From Sinotaia quadrata (lineage: Eukaryota > Mollusca > Gastropoda > Architaenioglossa > Viviparidae): a DNA stretch of 64,000 nt. The notes below the pieces were generated by a model. It did no database searches. It saw only the letters and a program-made list of their open reading frames with translations, and was not told the DNA's origin. The stretch covers positions 19,851,201 through 19,915,200 of the forward strand of contig CM054184.1 of the NCBI GenBank assembly GCA_028829895.1. Reading direction: 5' to 3'. The position numbers and the translations under genes are program-made. How positions within the stretch are numbered: position 1 is the stretch's first letter; each line of letters starts with the position of its first letter. Below, piece after piece: positions 34,400 to 45,659 of the stretch.

Positions 34400-34518
34400 G
34401 GTAACCCCTAATTTCTTTCTTTCATTTGATGAAGAAGTATTTCAAACTCCATTATTCTTAAATGTCTATTTTTCTTTTCCTCTTCTCAGCCATCGCTGAG
34501 CACTAAAATAAAGTGAAT

Positions 34519-34905
34519 TCAGGTGTAGATTTCAACGAGTCGTTTGTATCTTTTTAAGGGAACTCCTAATTTCTCTTCCTCTGCCCTTCTCTTTCGGTAA
34601 TACTGAGTGGTGGCAGGCACAGAGGGCCAAGGAAGAAAAGGGTTAGACTGCTGCTGACTGAAAGGGCTAGGAGCCAGCTGAAACTGCTGCTGACTGGAAG
34701 GAGCTGGCAGTATCCTCCGTGTTTCCCAAGCATGTGGCAGAATGTCAACGAGTCCACGCCTGCGGATTTTTCCTAGACCAGCAGTGTTTGGGGGCACAGT
34801 CAGAGTAGGTGTGTGTGTGTCTCCAAAGCGTTGATCTGTGTACAATTGTGTGCCTTTCCCTGCACCAGAACTGTTTGCTCTTGGCTTTTTGAACATCTGC
34901 TGTGC
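34519..34905 (-). CDS. Zinc-ribbon family, intact module C
   Basis: A clear acceptor (TTGTTTTACAG) at 34906 opens the exon. After a partial codon it reads QQMFKKPRANSSGAGKGTQ, an Arg-rich and then Gln/Ser/Pro-rich low-complexity stretch (PSSQQQFQLAPSPFSQQQS), then TTQYYRKRRAEEEKLGVP and KRYKRLVEIYT at the stop. It is open for about 128 codons with no lesion. The Gln-rich linker followed by a basic stretch and a zinc knuckle recalls nuclear proteins (inference). The last residues are the start of module D, which is found complete 120 bp further on. Confidence 0.45.
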   Translation of the reverse strand, partial: AQQMFKKPRANSSGAGKGTQLYTDQRFGDTHTPTLTVPPNTAGLGKIRRRGLVDILPHAWETRRILPAPSSQQQFQLAPSPFSQQQSNPFLPWPSVPATTQYYRKRRAEEEKLGVPLKRYKRLVEIYT

Positions 34906-34961
34906 CTGTAAAACAAAAATGATAGAAAGATAAGTGAATATATGCATGGAACAATAATTTC

Positions 34962-35310
34962 TGTAAAAGTGAAAATCATGATGCGCTACTTCAATGGCCC
35001 ATTATTCTGAAATGTGAAGATCCTTCTTCAAATGAAGTCTAAAGAAATATCTTGGCCAGTGTATTTCTAAATAAAACTGCCTAACACTTGGTGTGCTTGA
35101 CAAAAATTATCTAAAATAAACAGTGGAATGGAGACTAGACAAAATGAAGACAAATTGTTGTGCTTTGCATAAATCATTAAAATGAATATTGGTTAGTTTA
35201 TTTACAAATATTAACATTATTTTTTTTTATTTTGCATTTATTTTATAATTATATTATTGGTATTTCTATTAAAAAGCCAGACTCCGCATAAAATCTTCTG
35301 GTTTCCATTC
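34962..35310. repeat. Segment duplicated at 41070-41385
   Basis: Shared words include AAAGTGAAAATCATGATGC, TTATTCTGAAATGTGAAGAT, ACACTTGGTGTGCTTGACAA and TGGAATGGAGACTAGACAAA, in the same order. This copy has an extra 20-odd bases near 35025. Confidence 0.85.
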
Positions 35311-35533
35311 AAAATCTTCTGGTTTTGGACCAGTGATCTTCTGGTTTCCTAAGGTGGGGGGTAGGCAGGTCTGATAACAATAGGCAGCCATTATTTCACG
35401 TGCCTTTTCTTTCTAAAAGGCCATGGAGGATTTGGTTTATATATATAAGAGAATTACCGTAGAGCTTGGTGCGCGCAGAACAACAGTGGGTGCTACGGTT
35501 AATTTAACAATTAAATAAACTATCTACCTATTA

Positions 35534-36475
35534 CTAATTTAATTGGCCATCACCTAACAGTCTTTCTCTTTCTCTTGAATGCTGCCTTCTGCATGAATAG
35601 CCTGCAATGAGCTGGTCTGGCAGATCCAGGCGGTAGTCCTGCAGGGAGTAGCGTTTGCTTGGCTTCGCAACGCACTTCTCACACAGGATGAAGGCATTGT
35701 TGATGGCTGAGTCAAAGACAAAGCTAAGCTGGTAACTACAGTACTTCCTGCACTTCCTGATTGTGCTGTAGTAGCCCTTCATCTGGTCAGCTTTGTCCAC
35801 TCCCCCCCTCCCTGCTCTGGTGTGAGAGCATCGGTCCCAGCGCTCAACTTGGTCCATCGCGTGATGGTTGACAGCATCAGCACATCTCGCTCACTGTTGC
35901 AATGAGCTGATCTCTCTGGAAGAACTGATGCTTCCCCCTCCTGCTTCAGTTTTCTTTCTGAAGGCACAGGCAGATCCTTCCTGTTCTGACAAACTGTTGA
36001 TGCAGTGTATGTCTTCTCGCAGAGTAGACTGTTCAGGAGAGCCACAGAGGAGAAAAAGTTGTCAAAGTAGAGGTGATGGTATTTTCCAAGGAAAGGAGAA
36101 GCCAGTTAATCACATCATACTCCAAGCCCTGGTGTGTGCCATCAGCTCTCTTTTCATAGTAGACCTCAAACTGAAGAAGGTAGCCACTCGCAGATTCACA
36201 AAAGTACCAAATTTTTATTCCCCAATTCACTGGCTTCACTGGCATGTATTGACGAAGTGTGCTTCTGCCTTTGAAGGGGACCATTGCTTCATCAATGCTG
36301 ATATCTGTTTGGGGCGTGTAAGAATCTAAAAAAGTTTGGTTGGCCATGTCTAAAAGAGGCTTGATTTTGAAGGGACGATCAGTGCCTGCTGACTGTGTTC
36401 ACAACATGTAGGTATTGCCAAGCTTCCTAAATCTCTACAAAGGCATGACTTTGTTGATGCCAGGAACTCCTAATC
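35534..36475 (-). pseudogene. piggyBac-like transposase, catalytic and carboxy-terminal half
   Basis: DDE transposase of the piggyBac family. Minus-strand blocks in order: VPGINKVMPL and RFRKLGNTYM (about 36475-36410), FKIKPLLDMANQTFLDSYTP, SIDEAMVPFKGRSTLRQYMP (first catalytic Asp), LGKYHHLYFDNFFSSVALL (second catalytic Asp, about 36095-36040), SLLCEKTYTASTVCQNRKDL, GGVDKADQMKGYYST (third Asp, about 35800), then FDSAINNAFILCEKC. The Cys-rich carboxy tail of many relatives was not seen. At least two frameshifts (near 36110 and near 35900) and an in-frame stop near 36405 break it. The amino-terminal part is missing at the 36475 boundary. Confidence 0.85.
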
Positions 36476-36479
36476 CCCT

Positions 36480-36600
36480 AGGAAAAAGATTGGCGTTTTC
36501 AATAACAGTTGGCCTATATTTGAAACCACATAGAGGTTCAAATAATCATTTTTCTGGAATCCGTTCTAATTTAATATATAAGGCTTCAAAATTTACTTTT
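36480..36600. repeat. Left part of a TTAA element split by a later insertion
   Basis: It aligns with about 14120-14275 (GGCCTATA, TTCAAATAATC and TCTAATATAATAT-type words). The homology resumes at 40109, on the other side of the 3.5-kb transposon. Confidence 0.65.
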
Positions 36601-37278
36601 GGTGACACTCTGAGTGCATTTTGACTCATGTAGGTTACTTCATTTCTTTTAAAGATATCAATATGAAATTTGGCAAATATATTGAGCTCATAAAGATGAA
36701 CATATATGCCACTTTTGGGGATTGTAGCCTTTGTAGTTCATGAAAAATAAAAAAATATTAAAAAATAAAATCCTGAAATAATGTGTATTTTTGGCCCTTT
36801 GTTTTCAATAGCTTTACAATCAGCAGAAATATTGCATTATTAGTTTTTCATGTTATATATGTCTCTAATTATGCAATTATACTATTAAACAGTTTGAATG
36901 TCAAGAAATTTATTGTCTATGTGCTTTTGTTAATGTAAAAAATTAAAAAGAAGGGTGTAGGAAAGGTTCAAAACATAACATGTAAACTATTAGACATACT
37001 ATGTTTCTGATGCTTTTATTGCACTCAGCAGCCTTTTTTACATCGGTATGCAAAGTTTCAAGTCTTTATCTCAATTATAAATGTATTTTTTCTGAGGGGC
37101 AAACGTTTAAACATTCCGAAAATGCAAATTTCGAGAAAACTGTCCGTAAACTTTAAAAAGGAATATTTCACTTTTATATTGAGATAAAACACTGATTTTT
37201 TTTCCATTTTCTGAAACCATAAATGTTACAGAGTCACTGCAATGTTATTAAAAGCAGAATTGTCATAAAATATGTAAC

Positions 37279-39568
37279 TTAAAACAGTCCTGCACCATAC
37301 ACCTCCCCTTCATTTTCATGTAACGACTGGCGTTCACCACACTGAATTAATTCAATCTTCTTTCTTTGCTCCTTTTGTTTGTTTGATGCTTTCCTTGTGG
37401 CATCTGCAACTCTGCTGGCATCTTTTTTCTCAACATATTGACATGTGTGGGTGCCCACATTGACTTCTACATGCTGCATGATGTCGATCAAAGCAGTTGA
37501 TCCGTTGTTGAACTGCTGGACAGCCATAGCGAGTGCAGAGTCAACAGTGCAGTGATTGCTCCACCTTTCTTTGGGACATAATCACCACAAAAGAGAGTGA
37601 AAACTTTCATTACAGTTCTGGGTCTTGTCAGCTAAGCATCTTCCCAGCAGCTGTGAGTCCCCACGTCGTTTGTAGACAGGCTTGAGGGCCTCTCCAACAT
37701 CAGGCGGCAGCGGTTTGCTGTGCGGGCGCGTGGGTACATTGTTGGCAAGATCTTGTTGGTAAAAGCACCAAGAGGTTGTACCTGCTGGACAATTGTCATG
37801 CTGTGGCTAACTGTCTGCGCTGAGAGAGTGGTAAAAGCTGGCCCACACAGCTCTTTCCATTGCATGCAAATTGCCGGCATTGTCCTTGATTGCTTTTCCA
37901 TAGTAGTTGGTCAGCTTTTTTATCCTTTCTTCGGTCAGCTTTCCACGACCACTGATTGGGAGCTTTTGTGCTTTTCTTGTTTGTACAAGATTTCGCAAAG
38001 CAGTGCCCATACGCTTTGTGATATGATTCACACATTCTATCTTTTCAGTTGTCTTTCCAGGATATGGATTTTCTTTTGTGAGTTCAGCATATGTTTTGGC
38101 GTCACCATCACCAATGTTATTAGTGTAGCGGAAGCCATGGAGATCAACAGAGCGCTTGAAAAGGATGACAGCACCTTTCATCTCTATGGCCCCTGATGTA
38201 CAATGAATGTTCTTCTGGCACTCGTCTTTATGCTGGTCCCACCACTGCTGGTAGTGTTGGTCATCTTGTTTGGGCCCTGATTCACACAGCTGGCAATAGT
38301 TGCTGAGTGCAACGTAATCAATGACCAGTCCAGTCATAATTTCATAATTTGTGTGATGTTCTACCTCTTTTCTGCCAACTACCATCTATGGAGACAGTAA
38401 TATCCAGCACACCTTCAGCATCTGCTTCGGTAAGCTTCATTTCTCTGTATGTATTTCTTACTTGCTCTGCCGCCTCCTGAAGATGTGTATCTGCAGCACG
38501 TTTCACACCAGTATGCAGTTGACTTTTGTAAAAATACCACCTGGACTGATTCATTGGAGGAGGCATGTTCATAACTGCAAACAGTCTACAAGCTTGGGAA
38601 AATCCAATCTCATTTGCTGTTGCAGCTGTGACTAATTGAGATTGACATCATAGCCTGTGTGGTCAAGACTGGTCTTCTGAGATGTTCTTTCTGCTGCAAT
38701 ATGGCCACACTCTACACAGAAAATGTCCAGCATACATGATGATCCAACTCTGCTCTCAGGACCCCCCTCATTCAGCACAAGGCTCTGCATCAGACAAAAA
38801 AAAATATATATATATAAAATAAAATAAAAAACACGCTATTGCATTGCCCATAACTGTATCTAATGTGTACTCATAAAAACAAACACACATACTGAATGAA
38901 GCCAATTTCATGTTCTGAATCATGTTAGTTTTTATTTTTATTTTTATTACAGACAAAAAATACAAAAGTTATAATTATAAGAGAAAATGAGAGTGAGTGA
39001 GAGTGTGTGTGCAAGATAGATATAGAGAGAGAGAAACAAACAGCATGCCAAAATATTACTGAAAAATATACTGTCACTGAGGCTTACTCATATTACTGTC
39101 TGGGAGAGAAAACTTTCACACCCAAGAGACCCAGAGCTAGGCCTATAATATATAAACACTAATCAAATATAAAAACTGACATAATGCATACCTTTTTATG
39201 ACATGATGGACAGGCAAGATTACTGACAAGTGACTGCAGACAATGTTGTTGACAATGATGTTCATCGACTTGTCATCTGACACTGGTGTATCTAAATCAC
39301 CAACATAATTATCTTCCAGCTTTCGCCGTTTGACACTGCTCTTTTCATTTCTGCCTGTTTGCATTTTATGGTTGCCAGACTAAAAAAAACTCTAATTTTC
39401 TAGAGGATGAAGTGAAGTTGCCTGTTCAACTTCATGAGGCCCACTTTCGTCGCGGCCACCGTTACTAGTGTTAGCATCATGTTCGTTTCTGACAACACAA
39501 TTCTTGTTCCTCTGACGTTTCCCAAACTTGTGCAAAGTTCTAAACTTTGTTCCTTTTTTGCTAGGCAT
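37279..39568 (-). pseudogene. Mutator/Kolobok-like transposase, two exons, frameshifted
   Basis: The transposase of the enclosing element. Exon 1 starts at the ATG at 39568 (MPSKKGTKFRTLHKFGKRQ), with in-frame stops at 39392-39394 and 39380-39382, then KSSVKRRKLEDNYVGDLD and, after a shift, LQSLVSNLACPSCHKK to the donor AAAAG|GTATGC (exon end 39192). The intron is 39191-38785. Exon 2 from 38784 reads CMLDIFCVECGH (zinc pair), VSIDGSWQKRG, GFRYTNNIGDGDAKTY, CVNHITKRMGTAL, then NESFHSLLW and a carboxy tail to 37279. DGSW, GDGD and NESxHSxxW are the conserved catalytic-region blocks of this widespread invertebrate family. Frameshifts near 38655 and 38375, and stops at 37807-37809 and 37582-37584, inactivate it. 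Confidence 0.85.
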
Positions 39569-39639
39569 GTCAATTATTCACAGATATCAGGAAATATATA
39601 CTAAAAGCGAACACAAAATGCAATGAAATAAAACCAAAA

Positions 39640-39745
39640 TTAAAGATGGCGGTCACCAGGGTAAACGGTCATAGACAGCGAATCAGAAGCGATAAAAAAC
39701 GTCACGTGACCGACTCAAGCCAATCACGATAAAATCATTTGTTAT
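39640..39745 (-). promoter_or_regulatory. Probable transposase promoter region
   Basis: Just upstream of the start codon lie AAAGATGGCGG (YY1-like, about 39643), a perfect GTCACGTGAC palindrome with an E-box (39701-39710) and a CCAAT box (39720-39724). The patch is GC-richer than its surroundings. Confidence 0.35.
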
Positions 39746-40108
39746 ACCCTCTGACAGTATTTTCGGTTTGTGGAGTGGAGTAAGGGAGAGAACTCAGTAA
39801 AAAATAACGCAGAAAGAAAGTTCAGCTTCTTCCCTTTATTTTGATATCTCATATTGTCATGTAGATGAAGCAAAAATAGCCGTAACCAAGGCCAAAAAAA
39901 CAGGCTTTTGACCTTTTTTCTGGATCATCTAAAATTTAGATATTGACCCCTGCTGTAGAAAAACGACAAAATAAAGTATTTATAGCAAACATTTTGAGGA
40001 AATAAGATCATTTTCTAATTCTAAAATGTTTTTCCTTTCTAAAAATGTTGAAAACCCAAAATCGATAATTTAGTATTTATTTACCCAAATTCCACCCAGA
40101 GAGTCACC

Positions 40109-41060
40109 TTAAAAGTGACATAAGTTTTAAAACATAAACCATCGGTGTTAAAGAAAGGATCCTGAGTTAAATTTGTTTGAAATTAATTTACGGAATTGTG
40201 AACATTTTGATTTAGTCGAATTTTTAATTTTATTATTTTCTGATATATATATATATTTGTAAATTAGCCTTTGATATTTTACGCAGTTCATACATAAAAC
40301 TGTAATAGAATTTTAGAAGGCATGATAATAAATACACATACATGAAGAAATGCATAAAACATTTAAAAAAATATCAAATTCTTTTTAATAACATTTTAAA
40401 TTTTACAGGAAGACTCACTGTTTTTTCTCTAGTCTAATGGCCATGTAAATTTAGAAAAATATATTTGTTTTATATGTTTAATTAATTTATAAATTAAAAT
40501 ATGAACCAGATATTCTAAAACTAACAAGTGATATTGCTTTCTCATAACAAAGACAACATATATTCCAAACTTTATTAATGTAGATTGATAAAAAAAAAAA
40601 TTCCTTCTATAGAATTAGAAAATAAATTGAGGGTTTAATTCTGTGTTGTTAAGAGAGTTAAATGACTAATAGCAGTCCAATGTAGTATGGATAGGGTATA
40701 TTTATAAAAAAAATGAAAATAAACAACTTTCAACAGTTTTAAAGTTCTGTAGTCTTTATTTTACTTTAAATGTGTTTTTCTAAAATGACTTTTTTCCTCT
40801 GTTGAACTATATCAGTATATGCTAAGGCCCCCTTTTGAATAGTTGCAATTATTCCATGTCCCTGAAATTTGGTATACTAGTTCCTCATACAAGTAAATTT
40901 AAAAAAAATTCTATGTGTTTCTATCAAAATATATATTTTTGATGGGTACAATTAAAAAATAATCATAACGTTTTTCTTAAAATTTTTTAACAGGCATATG
41001 TTCCTTTTTATGGCTTGTACAGTAGATAATAAAAAAATATTTTTTAAAATCCATTTATGA
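40109..41060. repeat. Right part of the split TTAA element, paralog of 14290-15430
   Basis: Shared words in order: TTTACGGAATTGTGAACATT, TATTGCTTTCTCATAACAAA, GACAACATATATTCCAAA, ATTATTCCATGTCCCTGAAA, TTTGGTATACTAGTTCCTCA. The copy is truncated near 41060 before reaching the outer inverted repeat. Confidence 0.85.
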
Positions 41061-41069
41061 AATATAATG

Positions 41070-41590
41070 AATTCTGTAAAAGTGAAAATCATGATGCAGT
41101 ACTTCAGCGGCTCATTATTCTGAAATGTGAAGATATATCTTGACCAATGTATTTCTAAATAAAACTGCCTAACACTTGGTGTGCTTGACAAAAATTCATC
41201 TAAAATAAACAGTGGAATGGAGACTAGACAAAAAAAGTAGACAAATTGTTGTGCTTTGCATAAATCATTACAATGAATATTGGTTAGTTTATTTACAAAT
41301 ATTAACATTTGTTTTTATTTTGCATTTCTTATATTATTGGTATTTCTATTAAAATGCCAGACTTTGCATAAAATCTTCTGGTTTAGGCAGATCAGCAATT
41401 ATAGCTGCAAATGACCGAATCAATTTAAAAAAATTTCTTATGATTTTTTTTAAAGTTAAACTTACCTGAATATAGTATGCAAATATATTCACTTAAGGTA
41501 GAGAGATTGTTGCTTTTAATGTTTCTTCTTCAGAATATTCGAAAAATTCTTACTAAACTAATGACATTCCCAATACTTTAAAGTACTGGG
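41070..41590. repeat. Composite of two segments copied from the 33-35 kb region
   Basis: 41070-41385 matches 34962-35310 and 41390-41590 matches 33000-33195. The second segment comes from a source 2 kb upstream of the first, so their order is inverted relative to the source, although both keep the same strand. Confidence 0.8.
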
Positions 41591-43149
41591 AAGAGAAGGT
41601 AGGGTTTCAGCAATTATATTTTTACCTGGCAGTATCAAGTTGTACACTATTAAAAGTGTAATAGTGTGTTGGTTACATCTTATCTCTACATGTAACCTGT
41701 CTTTCATATGTTGACAGATATTTGCCATTATTCTAAAAATTTGTTGAAAAACGCCACTTTTGGGGCATTGCTGAAAATTTAGTTTTGGTATGAATGCCTA
41801 CACTGTTCCAGAAGTCCATTTATGAATAAACATCTCTTTCTTATTGTTTTTTGTTGTTTAGTTGATGTTGCATCTCTTTATTGCTTATTAATGTAGTTAT
41901 GTTAGGAAGAATTTGAATACATATTTGCATGTTTATTATTTTTAGTGTTATGAATTGTTGAAATTATAGAAACTTAAAAAATTATATTGTATGCCGAGGC
42001 TTCTTGATTACTTTTATTGAAGTGAATTGCAAGAGTGTACAAATCTGACCATAATGGTGGTAGCCAGATAATTCATAATATCAGTATTGTTAGCAAGTAT
42101 GACTGAAATACATAATTTTATAATTTGATAATTTCTCCGTAGGTCTGTGCTTAGCTATAAGTTTTAGGAAAAGTAAGAATTGGTAACTATGCCCTAAGTA
42201 TATTCAGTATCTCTTACTGTGTGTATTTTTGGTCAAATTAACAATCTATTCCTAATCTTAATTTATTGTTTAACTGCTGCAATGACCAGGTGAAAACACA
42301 ACTTCTCTTTTGCTTATGGTGATAACCTGTCTACCTTTGAAATCCTAATCTTCATTTGTAACATAATGCAATGTCCAGTATCTGTCCACTGCATTAGAAG
42401 TCTTTGGTCAACAAAAGTATATTGTGCTTCTTATGTGCATTTTTTTTTTCATTTTAGATTGTTAACCACAAGCTTCCCTGTACTTGATTAATCATATTTG
42501 TTTAAAATGTCAAGTTAAATATTAATTATGACAAATTTCACTTTTCCTCCTCTATTACTCTTCTCTCCAAACACACATGTTATTCCTATCTTAAGCACAT
42601 CTCTAGTACTGACTTAATACCAGTTATGTGTGTATGTGTTTATAATGATTGATGTGATCATTGTAGTGGATTAGTTCTAGTAGGCTACATAATGTTTATT
42701 TTATTTTTATTGTTCACAGTTTTATGAAGTGCTCAGAGCTATGATAGGTGTATATGAGATTATGGTGTGTTTTTGTTTTTCTGAGTATTTTATTGTATGA
42801 TGATGATTATTTTAAATAACCCTTATTGTGTCAGTTAAGGTTATATATTATTAATGATATTCAGTCGGTATATTCCATTTATATTCACAAGAATGTTTAT
42901 TGTATATTCTGTTAAGACATGTACATCTGTTTTGAGTATGGTTCATGTACAAGTAAGTTCATATTTGGTAGAATAAGGTAAACTGTGTGCATTTATTGTA
43001 TGTAATATTTTTATTTGTAGAAGTATACATTTGTGAGTATTTACATTTATATGAGAATAAATTTTGTACGATCTATAATTCATGACAGATGATGTTACTT
43101 TCTTGTACTCATAACGGGTTGTGAAATGAATAGTGGAAATGTCTGAAAT
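41591..43149. other. AT-rich DNA with no recognisable gene
   Basis: No open frame of note. T-rich on the plus strand with several AATAAA-like words, so it could be a long 3' UTR, but no adjoining coding exon was found. Confidence 0.4.
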
Positions 43150-43460
43150 TGTATGTACATTTACAAACTACTTTTGTAATATTTTTTTAATGTGACTTTC
43201 ATTTATAACTTCTCCCTTGTATGTACATTTACAAATTATTTTTGTAATACTTTTTTAATGTGACTTTCATTTATAACTTCTCCCTTGAACATCATCACAC
43301 TCTTAAACTTTTTTCTTTTTTTTTAAAACTTTTTTTTTTTTTTGTTCTAAAATTGTATGTACACTTACAAAGTACTTTTGTAATATTTTTTAATTGTAAC
43401 TTTCATTTATAACTTCTCTATTGAACATCATCACATTCTTAAACTTTTTTCTTTTTTTAA
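43150..43460. repeat. Tandem repeat, three units of about 66-110 bp
   Basis: TTGTATGTACATTTACAAA followed by TACTTTTGTAATATTTTTT and CTTTCATTTATAACTTCTC occurs at 43149, 43217 and 43352. The second and third units also share CATCATCACA.TCTTAAACTT. Confidence 0.85.
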
Positions 43461-43784
43461 CAAATCAAAATTTATATACAATAAAAAAATTAGTTTCATA
43501 TAGAGAAATTTAAAGCACTTTCATTCAGTGAAAGTTAATGCACAATTTAAACAATGTTGTGAATGTGGAAATTTTATTTAAGCCAACGTGGTTGACATGA
43601 ATAAATACATTGTTCAGAAATGGTTTAAATTTTGGTTGTAAATATGAATGTGAAATGGCATCAATAGTGATTGAGTATGAGTGTCTTGTGTGTGAATAAC
43701 TACATACTGTAGTAGATGTATAGAACAGTTGCTTTGGGTGTACATTGTGATTGTGATATGAATGGAAACATTGTGCAAGATAGT

Positions 43785-43930
43785 GTGTGCATCATTCACA
43801 GAAGTGAATGTTACTAAGAAACCAGTCCAGATGTGTATTGCAGAAAATGAATGTTAGTAAGCCCAAATTGCTTTGCAGAAGATGAATGTTAGTAAGAAAC
43901 AAGTCCACATGAATATTGCTGAGTATGAAT
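43785..43930. repeat. Short direct repeats of about 55 bp
   Basis: GAATGTTAGTAAG (ACTAAG in the first) followed by AAACAAGTCCA or AAACCAGTCCA occurs at about 43806, 43849 and 43883. Confidence 0.6.
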
Positions 43931-44337
43931 GAAACTGTAAATTGTAATTGTGTATACAGCACTCACACTGCAGGCTAAGAACAAGCAGTATGTTATTAGA
44001 TGATTGCCTGACAATATTTATAAGCAATAGAGTTTTGGCTTCACCCCAAGTCACATTCATTCAAGCTTATATATATATATGGTGAAAATTTAAACTCACC
44101 AACTCTCTTAAAACACTATGCACAGCAAACAATACATCCAGAATACACCACAATAAGACATAAGGAATTGGAAACATCACCACCACACATCCAGCCACAA
44201 AAAAAGAGAAGCAAAGGAGCAATATATGGAAGAAAACTAGACAGGCACAGAGCCTGCTACTCACACCCATATACAGATCAGGAACGAATACACTATTAAA
44301 CTATATATACAAAAGTCAAGACGCCCCAATCTTTAAT

Positions 44338-44475
44338 TTAGAGACAAACTTTTGACCAGAAAGCCATTTTAGAAAGAAGCTTAAGACCAGAAGTCATTTT
44401 AGAGACAAGCTTTAGACCAGAAAGTCATTTTAGAGACGAGCTTTAGACCAGAAAGTCATTTTAGAGACATGCATT
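44338..44475. repeat. Tandem repeat, about 41-bp unit
   Basis: TTTAGAGACAAGCTTTAGAC followed by CAGAAAGTCATT recurs three to four times with small indels. Confidence 0.85.
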
Positions 44476-44699
44476 GTCTTTTGAAGAGATGAAGCACAAA
44501 GTAATTGACCGAAAATAATTTGATAAACTGAGTATACATTATCTTCGTGTGATTTGGTAATGCCACTGATCGCGTCGTTAGTTTCACATTAAATGGGGAA
44601 GAATTATTTGCATGCTTGCAGTAATTAGACTTTAAGTTCTATACATCGAGACAATACGCTTCTCATTCGTAGTAAATAATTTATTTAAAATGTATACTA

Positions 44700-45190
44700 T
44701 ACCAGGAGTCTAATTATTAAAAATTTTGTTTTAGAAAGCAAACCACATCCGGAATCTTAAAACTAATTATAGGATATTTTTATGTTGACAAACTACACCA
44801 AGAGTATGGTTACTATATTTCATTATTTGTTTTTAGGATTTAAACTATAAAGAAGTCTCCTTACTTAATGTACATCAGGAGTTTCATTCCTATTTTTAGG
44901 CATACTCTACCAGGGGTCTCATTAAATGTTTTTAGGACGTAAATACACAAGGAGTCTTATCTTTTTCTTGTTTTAGGAAGTAAACTACACCAGTAATTTC
45001 ATTACTAACTACTAAATATTTTTATTTTGTTTTAGAAAGTAAATTACACCAATAATTTCATTACTAATTACTAAATATTTTGTTTTAGACGTGAATACAT
45101 CAGTAATTTCCTTAAATATTTTTTTAAAAACGTGAATACATCAGTAATTTCATTACTAAATATTTTGTTTTAGTACGTAAATCACCTGGG
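44700..45190. repeat. Degenerate minisatellite carrying splice-like motifs
   Basis: Units of about 50-70 bp contain TATTTTGTTTTAG followed by A/GCGTAAATACACCAGTAATT and TTCATTACTAA. Each unit therefore presents an acceptor-like pyrimidine-AG next to GTAA. Confidence 0.75.
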
Positions 45191-45289
45191 GAGTTTCATT
45201 ATTTAACTGGCTGTATGCTATTTCAAACAATGATTTATCTTTTAAAATAGATAAACACAAAAATAGTCAACAAGACTTTGAATTGGTTC

Positions 45290-45650
45290 TTAAGGTGGTT
45301 CGTTTTCATCGATTGATTTATTTTGTTTTGTCTGATGGAAAGTGTCCAATCGATAGCCACTTTGTCCCCTTGTGACTATTCACATCGTATTTGCTCGAAA
45401 GCTCTCTGACCTTTTTAGCCTAGTTTTCCTATGACATTGGATGAATGGACAATTCCCATTGGAAGCGGTCCGGAAGTACGTCACGGTTTCCGAGCATGAA
45501 ATGCTATTTTTTGTAGGCCTACTTCTTTTCACTGAAAGCTGGTTCCGACTTGACAAATGTAGCATACATACAACCAGAAACCGCTTCCATGGCATACGAA
45601 GTAACTTCTGCACTTAAAAGGCATCATCAGAGATAGGTCGCTGTGAACCG
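45290..45650. other. GC-richer patch, unassigned
   Basis: TTAAGGTGGTTCGTTTTC at 45293 looks like the TTAA-GG end of a transposon, and AAGCGGTCCGGAAGTACGTC at 45465 is an ETS/CRE-like promoter patch. A minus-strand frame (45380-45613) is open but matches nothing. Confidence 0.25.
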
Positions 45651-45659
45651 ACACCAGAA

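Larger units (their letters stand above)
33244..34450. repeat. Two tandem copies of a roughly 650-bp unit containing hAT ends and module D
   Basis: GTAAGCAGTGAATAAGGTTT starts the unit at 33244 and again at 33895. Each unit carries a hAT-type terminus on the minus strand (CAGGGGAGCCCAAACTATGG at 33461, degraded at 34101), then a module D exon. A third, partial copy of the unit's right part is at 32700-32940. Confidence 0.85.
36601..40108 (-). mobile_element. Full-length Mutator/Kolobok-type DNA transposon with TIRs
   Basis: The left end GGTGACACTCTGAGTGCATT (36601-36620) matches the reverse complement of the right end, GGTGACTCTCTGGGTGGAAT (40108-40089), at 16 of 20 positions. TTAA follows the right end (40109-40112); the left flank has TTTT at that place. 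The uninterrupted paralog of the host repeat (about 14275) has TTGA there and continues on both sides, which supports these borders independently. The 3508-bp element holds one two-exon transposase gene on the minus strand and about 680 bp of 3' noncoding sequence. TTAA target use favours a Kolobok-like assignment. Confidence 0.75.

Noticed and set aside
37720..38196. 158-codon plus-strand frame
   Set aside because: Antisense shadow of the transposase second exon, which carries recognisable conserved blocks on the minus strand.
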